Part shown: positions 43,266 through 51,110 of the stretch, piece by piece
How the letters are laid out: each line of letters starts with the position of its first letter
How positions within the stretch are numbered: position 1 is the first letter of the stretch
Assembly: GCA_016710785.1 (NCBI GenBank)
Contig: JADJUE010000003.1
Location: 310,001-374,000 of the forward strand
Source: Candidatus Epilinea brevis
Lineage (GTDB): Bacteria > Chloroflexota > Anaerolineae > Epilineales > Epilineaceae
Direction: 5' to 3'
DNA: 64,000 nucleotides
The notes under the pieces: generated by a model
What the model saw: only the letters and a program-made list of their open reading frames with translations
Database searches by the model: none
Told to the model about the DNA's origin: nothing
Translations under genes and position numbers: made by a program

Positions 43266-44187
43266 CGGTAGCTGCGGACCGCGGCGACCGCGGCCATGGC
43301 GGCCGCATCCCGGCGAGGCCGAAGGCCGCCACGGGGTCCGGTACGGGAGAGGCCGCGGCACCGACGGCTCCCATGAACCCGTGCTTCACCAGGACCGCCT
43401 GGCCCTGGGGCGACAACACATGATCGACGAAAGCCTGGGCGAGGTCGGGGTGTTGCGCATTCGCCAGCGGGGCGATGGGGTAGGTGGCGATCACGTTGAG
43501 GGCTTCCGGGATGTCGATGCGAAGGACCTTCGGGTCCGCCGGGCCTGAGACATCCGAGAGGTAGACGATGCCGGCGTCGGCCTCGCCCTGGGCCACCTTG
43601 CCCAGCACGCCCACGACATCGTCCTCGAAGGACACCACGTTGGCCATGACGGTGGCGCTGTAGGCCGGGGTGAAGTCGGGATGGGCGGACGCCTTCCCCA
43701 GGAACGCCAGGGCGTAGCTGCCTGCCGGCACCGCCTTGGCTGCCAGGACCATTTTGAGATCAGGCCGGCCGAGATCCGCCAGCCCCCGCAGCTCTGCCGG
43801 GTTGTCCGGTGGGATCACCACCACCAGCCGGTTGCGGGCAAAGGCGCGCTGGGTTCCGCTGATCACGTCGCCGGCGGCGACCACCCCATCCATCTGCCTC
43901 TGATTGGCCGATGCAAACACGTCCGCCTGGGCGCCTTCCTTGATCTGCGAGGCCAGTTGCTGCGAGCCGGCAAAATTGAATGCCAGGTCGGCCTCCGGAT
44001 GATCGACCGCGAAGGTGTCGCCGATCTCCTGGAAGGCCGCGGTCAACGACGCGGCGGCAAACACCTGGAGCCCGACCGTCTCGGCCGCCCCGTCGGCCGC
44101 CGGCGTCGGCTGGTCGGCACAAGCGGTCGAAGCGACCGCGAGTGCAAGGACACCGACAAGGACAGGTAGCAGTCGTCGCAGACGCAA
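43252..44187 (-). CDS. modA: Molybdate-binding lipoprotein
   Basis: 311 aa from TTG 44187, chosen because GAAGGGGG lies 6 bases upstream and it begins the signal peptide (RLRRLLPVLVGVLALAVASTAC). ATG 44241 is an alternative but lies over the predicted -10 box. The mature protein shows LQVFAAASLTAAFQEIG, FNFAGSQQLASQI, ADVFASANQRQMD and the C-terminal YPIAPLANAQHPDLAQAFVDHVLSPQGQAVL, the ModA family pattern (Ser in AAAS and in GSQ bind the oxyanion). Capture of molybdate or tungstate outside the membrane. Confidence 0.9.
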   Translation of the reverse strand: MRLRRLLPVLVGVLALAVASTACADQPTPAADGAAETVGLQVFAAASLTAAFQEIGDTFAVDHPEADLAFNFAGSQQLASQIKEGAQADVFASANQRQMDGVVAAGDVISGTQRAFARNRLVVVIPPDNPAELRGLADLGRPDLKMVLAAKAVPAGSYALAFLGKASAHPDFTPAYSATVMANVVSFEDDVVGVLGKVAQGEADAGIVYLSDVSGPADPKVLRIDIPEALNVIATYPIAPLANAQHPDLAQAFVDHVLSPQGQAVLVKHGFMGAVGAAASPVPDPVAAFGLAGMRPPWPRSPRSAATDVRQ

Positions 44188-44236
44188 AGGATGCCCCCTT
44201 CTTTGTTCTGGGTCCAACGGACAGAGGGTCAATCGT

Positions 44237-44266
44237 ACCATAGGCCGTGCTGCCCCGATTGGACAA
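44237..44266 (-). promoter_or_regulatory. Possible promoter of the mod/lipid operon
   Basis: On the minus strand TTGTCC (about 44266-44261), 18-bp spacer, TATGGT (about 44242-44237), giving a start about 45 bases before TTG 44187. It faces the Fic gene's TATAAT (44274-44279), so the two divergent promoters nearly touch. No clear ModE site was recognised. Confidence 0.45.
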
Positions 44267-44273
44267 ACAATCA

Positions 44274-44279
44274 TATAAT
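44274..44279 (+). promoter_or_regulatory. Consensus -10 box before the Fic gene
   Basis: TATAAT at 44274-44279, 43 bases before ATG 44322, without a recognisable -35 at normal spacing. Confidence 0.4.
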
Positions 44280-44321
44280 CATGTTAGTGATTACCAAACC
44301 AATCGCGTAGCGGACCAGACC

Positions 44322-45497
44322 ATGCTGCCCTATACCCTCACTGCGGAATCCGAACATTGCCTGCAGCGGATCCAGAACCTGCGGGATCGGTTGGATCGCG
44401 CCGGGCCTCTGCCACGGAGTTGGCTGGGCCGCACGCGCCAGGATCTGGAGGTGGAAGCCGTCGCGGCTTCCACCCGTATGGAGGGTGTGGCGGTGACGGT
44501 GGAAGAAGCTCGGCGCATCCTGGCCGGAGACCGGCCATCCGGAGTCGACAGCGGGGATGCCGCGCTGGTAGACGGCTATCGCGAGGCCATGCGCTACGTC
44601 CTGGCGCGGGCCGACGATCCCCATTTCGAATGGCATACCGAGCTCATCCTGGCCATCCACCACCGCGTGCTGGCGGGATCCCCTGCGGCCGGCGCCGGTC
44701 GGCTGCGCGACCGCCAGAACTGGGTCTCGAACAGCGCAACGGGCGCTCAAGTCTATCTGCCGCCCGCGGCGGAACAGGTGCCGGACCTCGTGCGGGTCTT
44801 CGTCAGCCGGCTCAGCGACTTCCCAGGACCGGCGCCGGTGGCGGCGGCTTGGGCGCACGCATGCCTGGCGGCCGTCCATCCCTTTGCCGACGGGAACGGC
44901 CGGACAGCGCGCGTCCTGGCCTCGTTGGTGATGTACCGGGCCGGATACCAGGCGCCTCAGTTCACCAGCTTGGAGGAATGGTGGGGACGACACCTCTCGG
45001 CCTACTACGCCGCCTTCGCCTGCCTGGGCAGCGCATGGCGGCCGGATACCGATGTCGGACCCTTCGTCCAGGCCCATGTCTGCGCGCAAGCCAGCCAGAT
45101 GGCCGCCCTGGACCTGCGCCATCAGATCGACAAGGGGGTATGGACCGTCCTGGTGGACATCGCGGTTCATGATCTCGGCTTGAACGAGCGGACGGCCAAC
45201 GCTCTGTATGACGCCTTCTTCAACCGTATCATCACCAACCGCTACTACCGTGGACTGACGGGCATCACCGGCGTCACGGCTTCCCATGACCTGGCCAAGC
45301 TGGTAACTGCCGGGCTGCTGCGCCCGGACGGGGCCGGCCGCTCCGCCCATTACCTGGGCACCGACCGCCTCATGCACGCCGTCGCCGCGGCGGCCGGCCT
45401 CGACCTACGGGCCATCACGCCAGGCACCGAACTGTCCAACCAGAGAGATAGCGTGTTGACGGCCCTCGCTCAGCGTCTGCATCGCCGTCCGCAATGA
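44322..45497 (+). CDS. Fic family protein (class II, self-inhibited type)
   Basis: 391 aa from ATG 44322. The Fic core motif HPFADGNGRTAR (His186) is fully canonical for AMP transfer to protein hydroxyls. An N-terminal helix motif S-T-R-M-E-G (50-55) fits the inhibitory [S/T]xxxE[G/N], with Glu54 expected to block ATP gamma-phosphate binding. The C-terminal winged-helix-like region (about 270-391; VTASHDLAKLVTAGLLRPDG) is as in the SoFic-like group. Its target is unknown. It lies alone, divergent from modA. Confidence 0.9.
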   Translation: MLPYTLTAESEHCLQRIQNLRDRLDRAGPLPRSWLGRTRQDLEVEAVAASTRMEGVAVTVEEARRILAGDRPSGVDSGDAALVDGYREAMRYVLARADDPHFEWHTELILAIHHRVLAGSPAAGAGRLRDRQNWVSNSATGAQVYLPPAAEQVPDLVRVFVSRLSDFPGPAPVAAAWAHACLAAVHPFADGNGRTARVLASLVMYRAGYQAPQFTSLEEWWGRHLSAYYAAFACLGSAWRPDTDVGPFVQAHVCAQASQMAALDLRHQIDKGVWTVLVDIAVHDLGLNERTANALYDAFFNRIITNRYYRGLTGITGVTASHDLAKLVTAGLLRPDGAGRSAHYLGTDRLMHAVAAAAGLDLRAITPGTELSNQRDSVLTALAQRLHRRPQ

Positions 45498-45513
45498 CGC
45501 GGTGGGTCCGCGA

Positions 45514-46473
45514 TCAGGTCGCGGTCGCGGCAGACCCTGCATCGTCGCCGGTGCCTGGAGGCAAGGCCACCCGCAAGGCCTTGGGCAGCAAGGCCCACCG
45601 GACCTCGCTGATCCCATCGACCAACTCCCCGTCCAACATCAACCGCAGTGGCCGGTCGCTCTGCAGCGCCACCCGACGGGCCGGCCGCGACTCGGCGGTG
45701 GCGAAGCCGTAGGTCTGGCGGAGCACCGCCAGGTTGTGGCGTAGCTGGGCCAGGGGGGAGGCGTCGGCCAGGAGGACGTCAAGCAGTCCATCGTCCAGTC
45801 TGGCGTCGGGAAAGGCGCGGAAGTTGCCGGCGTGGGCCGAGTTGTGGACCATCAGATTGGTCGCCCGGCGGGCTGTCAGCGGCTGATCGTCCAGGGCAAA
45901 GCGGAGGTCGAAGGGGCGCTGGCGCAAAGCCTGCAAGGTGGCCCCCACGGGATAGCAGAAGCCGGGCGGCAGACGGCGGCTGAGGGGCGCCAAAGGGCCG
46001 CGCGCCAGGGCGACGACCTCGGCGGCGTAGCCGACGGCGGTGGTCCCGAGGGCCAGGCGGGTGGTCCAAGGCTCCTCGCTCCAGCGGCGGAACCGCACCT
46101 GGATGAGATCGACGGGGCGGAAGTTCGCTCCCTGTAGGGCGGCACGGACGGCCGCGAGGTCGAGGGTCCGCCCCGGTTGCCGCAAGCCCAGATCCCGCGC
46201 CAGGCCGTTGCCGGTGCCGGTGGGCAACAAGGCCAGGGTCTGGCGTTCGCGGTCCATGCCGTTGACCACCTCGGCCGCGGTGCCGTCACCGCCCACCGCC
46301 AGCAGGCCGTCATATTCGGCGGCCTCGCTTGCCAGGGCTTCAGCCTGGCCGGGCGCAGCGCTGACAGCGACCCGCAGGCCCAGGTCTTGCGTCAGCCGCG
46401 TCGCCAGGGTCTCGGCCCGCCTCCCGCCCCCCAGGGCGCCGGAGGCCGGGTTGAGGATGGCCAGCCAGCGCAT
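45514..46473 (-). CDS. Diacylglycerol/lipid kinase (DagK/YegS family)
   Basis: 319 aa. The catalytic motif GGDGT (61-65), NPASG at the start and LPTGTGNGLARDLG (about 82-95) identify the DAG-kinase catalytic fold. The C-terminal beta domain is complete (DARLDDGLLDVLLADASPL; LMLDGELVDG). It phosphorylates a lipid alcohol with ATP. It converges with the Fic gene (16 bases between stops). Confidence 0.9.
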   Translation of the reverse strand: MRWLAILNPASGALGGGRRAETLATRLTQDLGLRVAVSAAPGQAEALASEAAEYDGLLAVGGDGTAAEVVNGMDRERQTLALLPTGTGNGLARDLGLRQPGRTLDLAAVRAALQGANFRPVDLIQVRFRRWSEEPWTTRLALGTTAVGYAAEVVALARGPLAPLSRRLPPGFCYPVGATLQALRQRPFDLRFALDDQPLTARRATNLMVHNSAHAGNFRAFPDARLDDGLLDVLLADASPLAQLRHNLAVLRQTYGFATAESRPARRVALQSDRPLRLMLDGELVDGISEVRWALLPKALRVALPPGTGDDAGSAATAT

Positions 46474-46483
46474 GGCGCCGCGG

Positions 46484-47104
46484 TCAGGAACCGACAGGCA
46501 CCGTCAGCTGGTCGCGCCAGGTGACGTACCAGCCGGCCAAGGACATCCAGCCGCTGATGCTGTTCTCCTCATCGGCCTTGAAGAGGCGGCGCTGGAAGTC
46601 CAGCATCTGCTCCGCGGTCAGCCGCAGGCGGCGGCGCGGGTTGCCGTGGTAGCCTTCGGACACGGTCCACTTCCCGTCCGTCTTGTGGACGGTCAGCTGC
46701 ACGTCCTCCCGGCCCTGGGGGTCCAGGAGAGCCTGCTGCCAGTCATCCACCCCCAGGATGCGCAGCAGGCGGTCGTTCTGGAGGATGGGCATCTGCAGCG
46801 AGGCCTCCAGGCAGGGGCGCAGCATGAAGCGGACGATGCGGTAGCTTTCGTCGCCGGTCACCTGCCGGTCGGCGAAGATGGCGCCGAGGTTGGCCAGGTT
46901 CTGGCTGGCAAGGGGCACCACAAGGTTGGCGTCGGGGCCGTCGAAGCCCTCAGCTACCCGCACGTCGTCGCCCTCCTGGTGGATGGTGAAGCGCTCGCCG
47001 GTGTCGGTCAGCTCCAGGCGCGCCCGGGCAAACAGGCCCTTGAAAAAGGCTCGGGCGGCAGGCTGCTGGACGAGGGACTGCAGCTGGCTGAGGTTGGTGC
47101 TCAT
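46484..47104 (-). CDS. Unknown protein, possibly sterol-carrier (SCP2)-like
   Basis: 206 aa from ATG 47104 (AGGAG 8 bases upstream); the longer open frame upstream overlaps the divergent lipoprotein gene and is not supported. The pattern FKGLFARARLELTDTGERFTIHQEGDDVRVAEGFDGPDANLVVPLASQ recalls SCP2-like lipid-binding domains (beta strands around a helix), but this is a guess. It lies just upstream of the lipid-kinase gene with a 10-base gap, so the two are co-transcribed. No signal peptide. Confidence 0.55.
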   Translation of the reverse strand: MSTNLSQLQSLVQQPAARAFFKGLFARARLELTDTGERFTIHQEGDDVRVAEGFDGPDANLVVPLASQNLANLGAIFADRQVTGDESYRIVRFMLRPCLEASLQMPILQNDRLLRILGVDDWQQALLDPQGREDVQLTVHKTDGKWTVSEGYHGNPRRRLRLTAEQMLDFQRRLFKADEENSISGWMSLAGWYVTWRDQLTVPVGS

Positions 47105-47273
47105 GGTGGGGGCTCCTGGCGGCACGGCGAGGGCGGCGGGGCGACGACATGAATTATGGGCGGGGGCTGACGCCGGGGGCAATTGCCGCGGGCGGAATCG
47201 CCACCTTCCGATTATAATGACCGGCCGCGGAGAACCCGGGGCTGCCGCCCCACCACCTTCGGAGGACGAGACG

Positions 47274-48221
47274 ATGTCGCATGACAGCCGCAGCTGCTGG
47301 CGCAACCTGATGGCCCTGACCCTGGTCGGACTCCTGGGCGCCTGCCAGAGCGCACCGCCCACCATCACGCCCGGCACCGGCGACCCGGCGGCTCCCACGG
47401 CGCAGGGCGCAGCCGCCCAGGGGACACCCCATCCGCTGTCCATCCAGGTGCTCAACAGCGGTCTGGCCCTGGGCTTGGAGCGCTTCGCCTTCCTGTTGAA
47501 GGATGAGAACGGCTCGCCCGTCCGCGACGGCGCCGCCACCGTCAAGTTCTCGCGCATCGTCGCCACCACCGGGCAGGAGGTCAAGGCTGCCGACGGCGAG
47601 GCCATCTACTTCGGCCAGGGGATGCCCGACGGCGGCTCCTGGGTGGCCTACACCGAGTTCGATTCCTCCGGGACCTGGGCTCTGGACGTCAGCCTCCTGC
47701 GCAGCGACGGCTGGAGCGGCGCGCTGAAGACCCAGGTGGAGGTGCAGGGCAAATCGGACGCCCCGCGGGCCGGCATGCTGGCCCCCGCCGCCGACCTGCC
47801 ACATGTCGCGCCGGGCGGAGACCTGAAGGCCCTGACCAGCGACGAGAAGCCGGTAGAGGCCCTCTACACCAGCAGCCTGGCGGACGCCAAAGCCGCCAAG
47901 CAGCCGGCGGTCGTCCTCTTCGCCTCGCCCGCCCATTGCCCTTCGCCCATGTGCAAGGCCGCCCTGGATGGCATGAAGGCCGTCCAGGCCCAACTGGGCA
48001 GCCGTGCCAGGTTCATCCACGTGGAATCCCGCGACGCGCAGGACCCCACCCAGATGTCGGCCGCGGCCAAGGCCTGGGGCCTGGCCTCCGATCCCTGGGT
48101 CTTCATCCTGGACGCCCGCGGCAACGTGGTGGCCCGGGCCGAGGGCGGCATCGACAACACCGAGTTGGACCTGCTCACGCGCATGGCCCTGGGCGAACAG
48201 GTGACCAAGCCGCAGCAGTAG
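47274..48221 (+). CDS. Lipoprotein with thioredoxin-like domain
   Basis: 315 aa from ATG 47274 (GGAGG 8 bases upstream). Lipobox LLGAC followed by a Thr/Pro/Gly/Ala linker. The middle part is a beta domain (RFAFLLKDENGSPVRDGAATVKF). The C-terminal part is thioredoxin-like: AVVLFASPAHCPSPMCKAAL with Cys-Pro-Ser-Pro-Met-Cys, a C-x4-C spacing rather than C-x2-C, and a late cis-Pro-type block (GLASDPWVFIL). A perfect TATAAT (47213-47218) lies upstream without a clear -35. Possibly an outside thiol/copper protein. Confidence 0.75.
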   Translation: MSHDSRSCWRNLMALTLVGLLGACQSAPPTITPGTGDPAAPTAQGAAAQGTPHPLSIQVLNSGLALGLERFAFLLKDENGSPVRDGAATVKFSRIVATTGQEVKAADGEAIYFGQGMPDGGSWVAYTEFDSSGTWALDVSLLRSDGWSGALKTQVEVQGKSDAPRAGMLAPAADLPHVAPGGDLKALTSDEKPVEALYTSSLADAKAAKQPAVVLFASPAHCPSPMCKAALDGMKAVQAQLGSRARFIHVESRDAQDPTQMSAAAKAWGLASDPWVFILDARGNVVARAEGGIDNTELDLLTRMALGEQVTKPQQ

Positions 48222-48383
48222 CCGAGGCATGCCTTTCGCCTGAAGGGGCGGACTTCGGCCGGACATCCAGCCCGCGCAGGCGGGCTTTGTCCAGGGAGCC
48301 GCGGTGTCAACCGCCGGGTCCACGGCCGGCGCGAGAATCCGCCTCACCCGTGACCCTTTGCCCCCTTGGACGACTTGGGGGCG

Positions 48384-49787
48384 ATGACCATTGCCTGCCC
48401 TGTCGATCCACGACTCCCCGGCCTGGCCGCCGCCCTTGACGCCGACCACGTGGCCGCCTTGCTGGCGGCCCGCCTGCGCGCGCAGGGTAACAACGGGATC
48501 TGCGTCGCGGATGTGCATCCTGTCTACATCCGCTACAAGCCGCTGACCAACGCGGTCATCCTGCATCGGGCGCTGCTGCGCGACGCGACGGGCAGCAGCG
48601 TCGAGCAGCCCGTCGCCCTGACCTTGTATCCCGGCGACCACGCCACCGCGATCGCCGGACGACGGCGCTCGCGCGAGCTCTGCGCCCGGTTACCGCGAGG
48701 CGGCTGGCCCCTGACCGGCGCCTGGTCGGAGCCCTCCCTGGGCGCCCTGGCCCAGGGCTTCCCCTTCGATCGCGGCCTCCCCGGGCTGGCGACCGTCATC
48801 GATCCGCGGCTGCTCGCCGCAGTCATCGCCCACGGCCGGCCGGGCGACCCGCCGCCGCGAGGGCTGGCGATCACCCTCTTGCGGTACAAGCCCGGCCGCC
48901 GCGCCGTCCTCCGTGCCGCGGCCGCGGACGGCCGCCGCTGGTACGTGAAGGTGGGCGCCGAGCTGCGGCCCGCGCTGCTGGAGTGTTTGGCCCGTGGCCT
49001 GACGGAGCTGGGCATCCGCACGCCGGCCATCGTCGCCGCCTGTCCGGACGAGGACATCGTGGTCCAGGCAGGATTGGACGGGACCAGCCTGATGGCCCTA
49101 CCGGCGAGCCGGCGTTCCGATAGCCCGGACGGCGTCGACCGGGCCGCAGCCCCATCGGCCGATCAGGTCTGCGCCCTGTTGCGTCGGGTCCAGCGTCTGG
49201 AGCCCGCGGTTGTGCCTGGCCTCGCCGCCCGGGATCCCATCGCGGTACTTGCCCGGGCCGTGGCGGCCCTGGACCCGCTGCTGCCGGCGCGGGCCGCCGA
49301 CCTGGCCCGCCTGGCGGCGGGCATCGAGAAAGCGTGGCGCCGCTTACCGCCATCGCCGATGGTCCTGGTCCATGGCGACTTCTACGAGGACCAGATCCTG
49401 GTGGACGACCACAAGGGCATCGCCCTTCTGGACTGGGACGAGGCGGGCTTGGGACCAGCCGCCCTCGATGCCGCCTGCTGGCTGGCCCATGCCCAGGCTG
49501 CCGCGCTGGAAGGCGAGCCGGCCCCGGTGGCGGCCGAGGCGATCCGCGCGGCCTGGCTGGCGGCCCGTCCCGAAGACGCGCAGCGCCTGGACCTCTTGGC
49601 CGCCATCCAGCTGCTGGCCTTGGCCCCCGGCCCCTTCCGGCGACTGGAGCCGGGATGGCCGCAGGCGGTCGAGCGACGATGGCGGCAGGTGGAAGACCAC
49701 ATGTACCACCTGACCGACGCGGAGGCCGTGACTTCCGGCTCCCCGCGGCGACTTCCTTCGCAAACCACCCCCTTCTTGGAAGGTTGA
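48384..49787 (+). CDS. APH-fold phosphotransferase (first kinase of the glycan cluster)
   Basis: 467 aa from ATG 48384 with GGGGG just upstream. The kinase motifs are VLVHGDFYEDQILVDD (Brenner-type HGD, with Gln in place of the usual Asn) and IALLDWDEAG (D-x-D). The N-terminal region has two similar YIRYKPLTNAVIL / LLRYKPGRRAVL elements. The APH/choline-kinase family phosphorylates sugars, amino alcohols or antibiotics. It is 3 bases from the first glycosyltransferase gene. The substrate is unknown. Confidence 0.75.
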   Translation: MTIACPVDPRLPGLAAALDADHVAALLAARLRAQGNNGICVADVHPVYIRYKPLTNAVILHRALLRDATGSSVEQPVALTLYPGDHATAIAGRRRSRELCARLPRGGWPLTGAWSEPSLGALAQGFPFDRGLPGLATVIDPRLLAAVIAHGRPGDPPPRGLAITLLRYKPGRRAVLRAAAADGRRWYVKVGAELRPALLECLARGLTELGIRTPAIVAACPDEDIVVQAGLDGTSLMALPASRRSDSPDGVDRAAAPSADQVCALLRRVQRLEPAVVPGLAARDPIAVLARAVAALDPLLPARAADLARLAAGIEKAWRRLPPSPMVLVHGDFYEDQILVDDHKGIALLDWDEAGLGPAALDAACWLAHAQAAALEGEPAPVAAEAIRAAWLAARPEDAQRLDLLAAIQLLALAPGPFRRLEPGWPQAVERRWRQVEDHMYHLTDAEAVTSGSPRRLPSQTTPFLEG

Positions 49788-49790
49788 ACC

Positions 49791-51110
49791 ATGAACCCCA
49801 GCCGCGTGGCCTACCTGCTGAAGATGTATCCCCGCTTTTCCGAGACCTTCATCCTGAGCGAGATCCTGGAACTGGAGCGTCAGGGCCTGGACCTGCGCAT
49901 CTACTCCCTGCGCAAACCGGACGATGGGCGCTTTCACGGCGATCTGGCGCGGGTCAAGGCCCCGGTCAGCTATGTTCCCGAATCGCTCCTCGGCCAGCCT
50001 AGGGCCATGGCCATGGCCCAGCGGCAAGCCCTGCGCCTGGATCCGGCGCGCTACCTCCGCGTGGCCTCCGAGGCTCTGGCTCGCGGCAACAAGGTCGCCA
50101 TCCGGCGCTTCCTGCAGGCCGGCTACCTGCTGCCGCGTCTGCGCGAGGCGGGCATCGACCATGTCCACGTGCACTTCGCCAGCGCGGCGGCTTCCGTGGC
50201 CTACTACCTGCGCCGTCTCGGCGGACCCAGCTACTCCATCACGGCCCATGCCAAGGACATCTACCACCAGTCCGTCAGCCCCGTCGCCCTGCGGCGCAAG
50301 CTGCGCGCGGCGGCGTTCACCGTAACGGTCAGCGACTTCAACCTGCGCCATCTGGAAGGACTCCTGGCCGCGGACGGCGGGCCGTCAGCACGCCTGGTCC
50401 GCCTGTACAACGGCTTGGACCTGGAGCGTTTCCGGCTCCGCCCGGTCGCGCCGCCGACGCGCCTCGCCGACGCGCCGCCCCTGATTCTGGGCGTGGGCCG
50501 GCTGGTGGAAAAGAAGGGCTTCGACGACCTGATCCGCGCCTGCGCCCTGCTGCGCGACCAAGGCCAGGGCTTCCGCTGCGCCATCGTGGGCAAGGGCGAG
50601 GACCTGGGCGCCTTGCGCGGCCTCATCGCCCAGCTGGGCTTGGAGGACCTCGTCCGGCTGCCCGGCCCCCTGCCCCGCGAGGCCCTGTTGGAGCTGTATC
50701 CCCAGGCCGCCCTCCTGGCCGCCCCCTGCGTCATCGGCGACGACGGCAACCGCGACGGATTGCCGACCGTGCTCCTGGAGGCCGCCGCCCTGGGCGTGCC
50801 GCTGGTCTCGACGCCGGTCACCGGCATTCCCGAACTGGTGCGGGACGGCGAAACCGGATGGCTGGTCCCGCCGCGAGACCCCGCCGCCCTGGCCCAGGCG
50901 ATGGCCCAGGTCCTGTCCGCGCCGGTGGAGACCAGCCGGCGGGCGCTGCTGGCCCGACAGCGGATGGCGCAGGCATTCGACCTGCGCCGCAACGTGACCA
51001 TCCTGAAGGGCCTCTTGACCAGCCCCCCCACGCCGTCCGCGGCGCCGGACGGGGTCTCGGCGCAGCGCCCCGGTCTCTTGCGGCCGGAGGCCGACCATGT
51101 CCAGGCCTGA
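49791..51110 (+). CDS. GT4-family glycosyltransferase
   Basis: 439 aa. N-terminal PRFSETFILSEILELERQGLDL is typical of the WcaL/exopolysaccharide GT4 group. The donor domain has LILGVGRLVEKKGFDDLIRA, the E-x7-E region (LLEAAALGVPLVSTPVTGIPELV) and VPPRDPAALA. It retains the sugar's anomeric configuration, using a nucleotide sugar. It starts 3 bases after the kinase stop and overlaps the ABC exporter start by 14 bases. A short Pro/Ala-rich tail follows the domain. Confidence 0.9.
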   Translation: MNPSRVAYLLKMYPRFSETFILSEILELERQGLDLRIYSLRKPDDGRFHGDLARVKAPVSYVPESLLGQPRAMAMAQRQALRLDPARYLRVASEALARGNKVAIRRFLQAGYLLPRLREAGIDHVHVHFASAAASVAYYLRRLGGPSYSITAHAKDIYHQSVSPVALRRKLRAAAFTVTVSDFNLRHLEGLLAADGGPSARLVRLYNGLDLERFRLRPVAPPTRLADAPPLILGVGRLVEKKGFDDLIRACALLRDQGQGFRCAIVGKGEDLGALRGLIAQLGLEDLVRLPGPLPREALLELYPQAALLAAPCVIGDDGNRDGLPTVLLEAAALGVPLVSTPVTGIPELVRDGETGWLVPPRDPAALAQAMAQVLSAPVETSRRALLARQRMAQAFDLRRNVTILKGLLTSPPTPSAAPDGVSAQRPGLLRPEADHVQA

